The notes under the pieces: model-generated
What the model saw: the letters and a program-made list of their open reading frames with translations, nothing else
What the model was told of the DNA's origin: nothing
The model's database searches: none
Origin: a virus
Virus record (IMG/VR): IMGVR_UViG_3300017748_000136
Span: 1-23,855 of that record
Direction: 5' to 3' (one strand)
Length of the DNA: 23,855 nt
Program-made: the position numbers and the translations under genes
In this document: positions 21,913 to 23,855 of the stretch, one piece after another
Numbering within the stretch: position 1 is the first letter of the stretch
How the letters are laid out: the number at the start of each line of letters is the position of its first letter

Positions 21913-22848
21913 ATGTCTGAAGTTGAAAACGAAGCCCAAGCACCTGAAGAAACATTAGCTACCATGCCCGGATCTGATAGTCACCCTATGGATGATGACC
22001 AGACTGGTATGAGCTTAGATTTTTCAGATGTGCCCGAAGAAACTACGCCCGAGCCCGAGCCCGAGCCAGTAGCTGCCGAAGCTGAACAAGAAGAAGTTGA
22101 AGCTGAAGCCACCCCCGAACCAGTAGTTGACGAGAAGAAGGAACATATGATTCCTAAAACTCGTCTTGATGAAGCGTTGCAAAAACAAAGAGCCCTGCAG
22201 AAACAATTAGAGGATATGCAGAAAGAGCAGTTTGTTGCTCCAGCAGAACCAGATACGTATGACTTCGAGTCTAAAGAGCTAGAGTACCAAGAGCTAGTTT
22301 TAGATGGGGAAAACAAGAAAGCTGCTTTACTAAGGCAAGAAATCCGTCACGCTGAAAAACAAGCACTTATGTTTGAAATGCAACAGAACGTAAATGCAAC
22401 TGTTGACGAAACGGTCAATCAAACTAAACAAGGCATGGAGATAGAAGACGTAGCTGAAGAACTGGCTAGAAAATATCCTACGCTAGACCCAGAAGCTAAA
22501 GAGTTTAATGAAGAGTACATAGACGAAGTAATTGAACTTAGAGATGCGTTTATAGGTAAAGGATATGAGCCAGCTGACGCTTTGATTAGATCAGTAAAGT
22601 ATATAGTAGCTGATCATAATATACCCGAATCTGGAACTACTACCCAACCACAACAAGACGAGTTAGCAAAAAAACGAGCACAAGTCGCTGCAAAACTTGA
22701 AGCTGCTGAGCAACAACCACCTGATTTAGTTGGAGAAGGCTCTTCTACCAAAGGGCAATCAGCGATTGATATATCAACCTTATCTGACGACGAGTTTGCA
22801 GCTTTGCCTGCAGCAACCTTAGCCAGACTACGTGGAGACATAGTATGA
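21913..22848 (+). CDS. Scaffolding protein (311 aa)
   Basis: Internal assembly core for the procapsid, recognised by position between portal and capsid genes and by composition. Residues 1-75 are very acidic with PEPEPEP runs, 80-175 are Gln/Glu/Lys-rich coiled coil (LDEALQKQRALQKQLEDMQK), and the C-terminus is helical (DDEFAALPAATLARLRGDIV). There is no sequence signature for a protease. GGAG lies 6 nt before the ATG. The stop overlaps the next small gene (ATGA). Confidence 0.88.
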   Translation: MSEVENEAQAPEETLATMPGSDSHPMDDDQTGMSLDFSDVPEETTPEPEPEPVAAEAEQEEVEAEATPEPVVDEKKEHMIPKTRLDEALQKQRALQKQLEDMQKEQFVAPAEPDTYDFESKELEYQELVLDGENKKAALLRQEIRHAEKQALMFEMQQNVNATVDETVNQTKQGMEIEDVAEELARKYPTLDPEAKEFNEEYIDEVIELRDAFIGKGYEPADALIRSVKYIVADHNIPESGTTTQPQQDELAKKRAQVAAKLEAAEQQPPDLVGEGSSTKGQSAIDISTLSDDEFAALPAATLARLRGDIV

Positions 22849-22952
22849 AAAAACCAATGAAACCAATGAAGCCTGCTAAAAAACCTAAAAAGACTAAACC
22901 GCTTCCTAAGCGCGGCGGTCGAGCAGCTACTAATAGGTCTAAAGGTTACTAA
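22845..22952 (+). CDS. Tiny Lys/Pro-rich protein (35 aa)
   Basis: ATG overlaps the scaffold stop as ATGA, with GGAGA 7 nt upstream. The product (MKKPMKPMKPAKKPKKTKPL at the N-terminus) is very basic and Pro-rich, with an RGGRAATNRSKGY tail. Its stop overlaps the next ATG (TAATG). Probably a virion-internal or nucleic-acid-binding peptide; the function is not known. Confidence 0.65.
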   Translation: MKKPMKPMKPAKKPKKTKPLPKRGGRAATNRSKGY

Positions 22953-23104
22953 TGAAAAAGTCCGTAGATGCACCTAAAGGGTATCATTGGATGAAAGCTG
23001 GTAAAGGGGTCAAACTTATGAAAGACCCCTCTACTGGCTACAAACCACACAAAGGGGCAAGTAAGAAAGCACCCTTTGATGTACAAATGGTACATAAAAA
23101 GTAA
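22952..23104 (+). CDS. Small basic protein (50 aa)
   Basis: Starts within the TAATG overlap and has AAAGG upstream. The protein holds GYHWMKAGKGVKLMKDP followed by GYKPHKGASKKAP. Short proteins with this 'GYHWMK…L' and 'Y.pH.GA' layout are common between scaffold or capsid genes of tailed phages; I know of no assigned function. A terminator follows 1 bp after the stop. Confidence 0.7.
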   Translation: MKKSVDAPKGYHWMKAGKGVKLMKDPSTGYKPHKGASKKAPFDVQMVHKK

Positions 23105-23105
23105 T

Positions 23106-23132
23106 AAAAACTTGTGCACGTTGCAAGTTTTT
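23106..23132 (+). terminator. Bidirectional terminator before the capsid promoter
   Basis: AAAAACTTG and CAAGTTTTT form a perfect 9-bp stem around a 9-nt loop that itself contains GTGCAC (23114-23119). The A and T tracts make it usable in both directions. It separates the packaging/scaffold transcript from the capsid unit. Confidence 0.75.
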
Positions 23133-23149
23133 GTTATAAGGTCTATTAT
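23121..23149 (+). promoter_or_regulatory. Promoter of the major capsid gene
   Basis: TTGCAA (23121-23126) and TATTAT (23144-23149) are separated by 17 bp, 4/6 and 5/6 matches to the sigma-70 boxes. The -35 box lies inside the terminator hairpin, so read-through and initiation may be linked. The start is predicted near 23156, leaving a leader of about 195 nt. Confidence 0.7.
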
Positions 23150-23156
23150 ATGTAAC

Positions 23157-23351
23157 ACCTCGCTTGCCGTAGCGATATACGGTAGTGCCGTACACTTAAA
23201 AATCGAACCTCGTCTGCTAGAGACGTTAACTTCGCCGAGGCCGCACCTCGTAAATCAGCGAACCTCGTTTGCCTCCACGATAGTAGGTATGGATTCGACC
23301 GCTCCTTAACGTCGGTCATACTTTTATTAACTTTATTTTTGGAGGCCTAAA
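23157..23351 (+). ncRNA. Structured 5' leader of the capsid mRNA with attenuator-like end
   Basis: Short stems: CGCT/AGCG (23161-23174), TACGG/CCGTA (23178-23192), CGTCT/AGACG (23211-23225) and CGAGG/CCTCG (23236-23250). TACGG can pair instead with an upstream CCGTA (23167-23171). The last stem (GTAT plus GACCG with CGGTC plus ATAC, 23287-23321) is followed by CTTTTATT and resembles a weak terminator. ACCTCG is repeated four times. GGAGG at 23341-23345 is the capsid ribosome binding site. No known riboswitch class is matched. Confidence 0.5.
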
Positions 23352-23855
23352 ATGGCTAATACTAACTTTGCTGCACTTGCTGATACGCAGTTACAGGCGT
23401 GGTCACGAGACTTTTGGAAAGTTGCTCGTAACATGTCTTTCATCAATCAGTTCGCTGGCACCGGCAGTAACGCTGCTATTCAACGAATTACTGAACTTAC
23501 TAAATCTGAAAAAGGCACAAAAGCTAATCTAACACTTTTAGCTGATATGCAAGAAGATGGTACTGTAGGTGACTACACATTAGAAGGTTCTGAAGAAGCA
23601 CTTCGTTCATTCGATATTCAAATCGATATGGACCAATTGCGATTCGCTAACCGTCTTTCTGGTCGTCTTGCAGATCAAAAATCAGTCGTTAACTTCCGCG
23701 AGCAATCTCGTGACGCACTAGCTTACGCTATGGCGGATCGTATTGACCAACTTGCGTTCTTAACTTTGTCTGGCGTTTCTTACGCTTACAAAAATAACGG
23801 CTCACTTCGTAATGTTGCCGGCACAGGTCAAAACTTAAGCGAGCTTGAGTTTGCA
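23352..23855 (+). CDS. Major capsid protein, N4 gp56 type, N-terminal part
   Basis: 168 codons to the window edge. The N-terminus (NFAALADTQLQAWSRDFWKV), the 'FINQFAGTGSNAAIQ' segment, 'GDYTLEGSEEALRSFDIQID' and the 'ALAYAMADRIDQLAF' helix agree with HK97-fold capsid proteins of the N4 gp56/DUF4043 group. GGAGG lies 6 nt before the ATG and the gene has its own promoter and long leader, as expected for the most abundant virion protein. The C-terminal half is missing from the window. Confidence 0.9.
   Translation, partial: MANTNFAALADTQLQAWSRDFWKVARNMSFINQFAGTGSNAAIQRITELTKSEKGTKANLTLLADMQEDGTVGDYTLEGSEEALRSFDIQIDMDQLRFANRLSGRLADQKSVVNFREQSRDALAYAMADRIDQLAFLTLSGVSYAYKNNGSLRNVAGTGQNLSELEFA

Noticed and set aside
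23286-23302. GGATTCGAC, a sequence found near the 5' end of tmRNA, with a CGAGG/CCTCG stem upstream
   Set aside because: The order of the parts is wrong for both standard and permuted tmRNA, and there is no tag reading frame or tRNA-like acceptor end.

Overview
The window is part of a tailed double-stranded DNA phage genome. The evidence is a large terminase, a P22-type portal, a scaffold and an N4 gp56-type major capsid protein next to a compact replication block. Host and habitat are inferences. The CsrA homologue and a bacterial SSB-type tail point to a proteobacterial, probably gammaproteobacterial, host. A family A DNA polymerase with Leu at the position equivalent to E. coli Pol I F762 is a type reported as abundant in marine virioplankton. 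I saw no integrase, tRNA gene, insertion sequence or CRISPR array.

There are two opposed gene blocks. Positions 1-15596 read leftward (- strand). In transcription order this block starts with small membrane or hypothetical genes (15596 to 14184), separated by a dense array of GTGCAC hexamers (14728-15015). Next come a DUF4326 protein, a DUF2493/SLOG protein, a 65-aa acidic protein ending in an SSB-like tail, and several unknowns. Then follow a MoxR-type AAA+ ATPase, an unknown protein, a metallopeptidase-like/VWA protein and an HTH protein. The replication core is family A DNA polymerase, CsrA, primase-helicase and a RecB-like nuclease, followed by tightly overlapping small ORFs at the left edge. 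Stop/start overlaps and Shine-Dalgarno sites are frequent, so translational coupling is likely.

Positions 15842-23855 read rightward (+ strand). They hold an HNH protein with a possibly leaderless start, a probable small terminase, small Lys-rich proteins, TerL, portal, scaffold, two more small Lys-rich proteins and the start of the major capsid gene, which runs off the window. The capsid gene has its own terminator/promoter and a roughly 200-nt structured leader.

The noncoding DNA is unusually rich. Five copies of a composite element of about 49 bp (a hairpin whose stem varies with compensating changes, then ATATGTC, exactly 9 bp, then TTATTAAT) sit upstream of five leftward genes. They look like a repeated phage promoter/regulatory module. 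Other candidates are the GTGCAC array, two intergenic structured RNA candidates (8899-9219 and 12041-12147), a recurring GCACGCTG octamer, and a leader with mutually exclusive hairpins ahead of the capsid gene.
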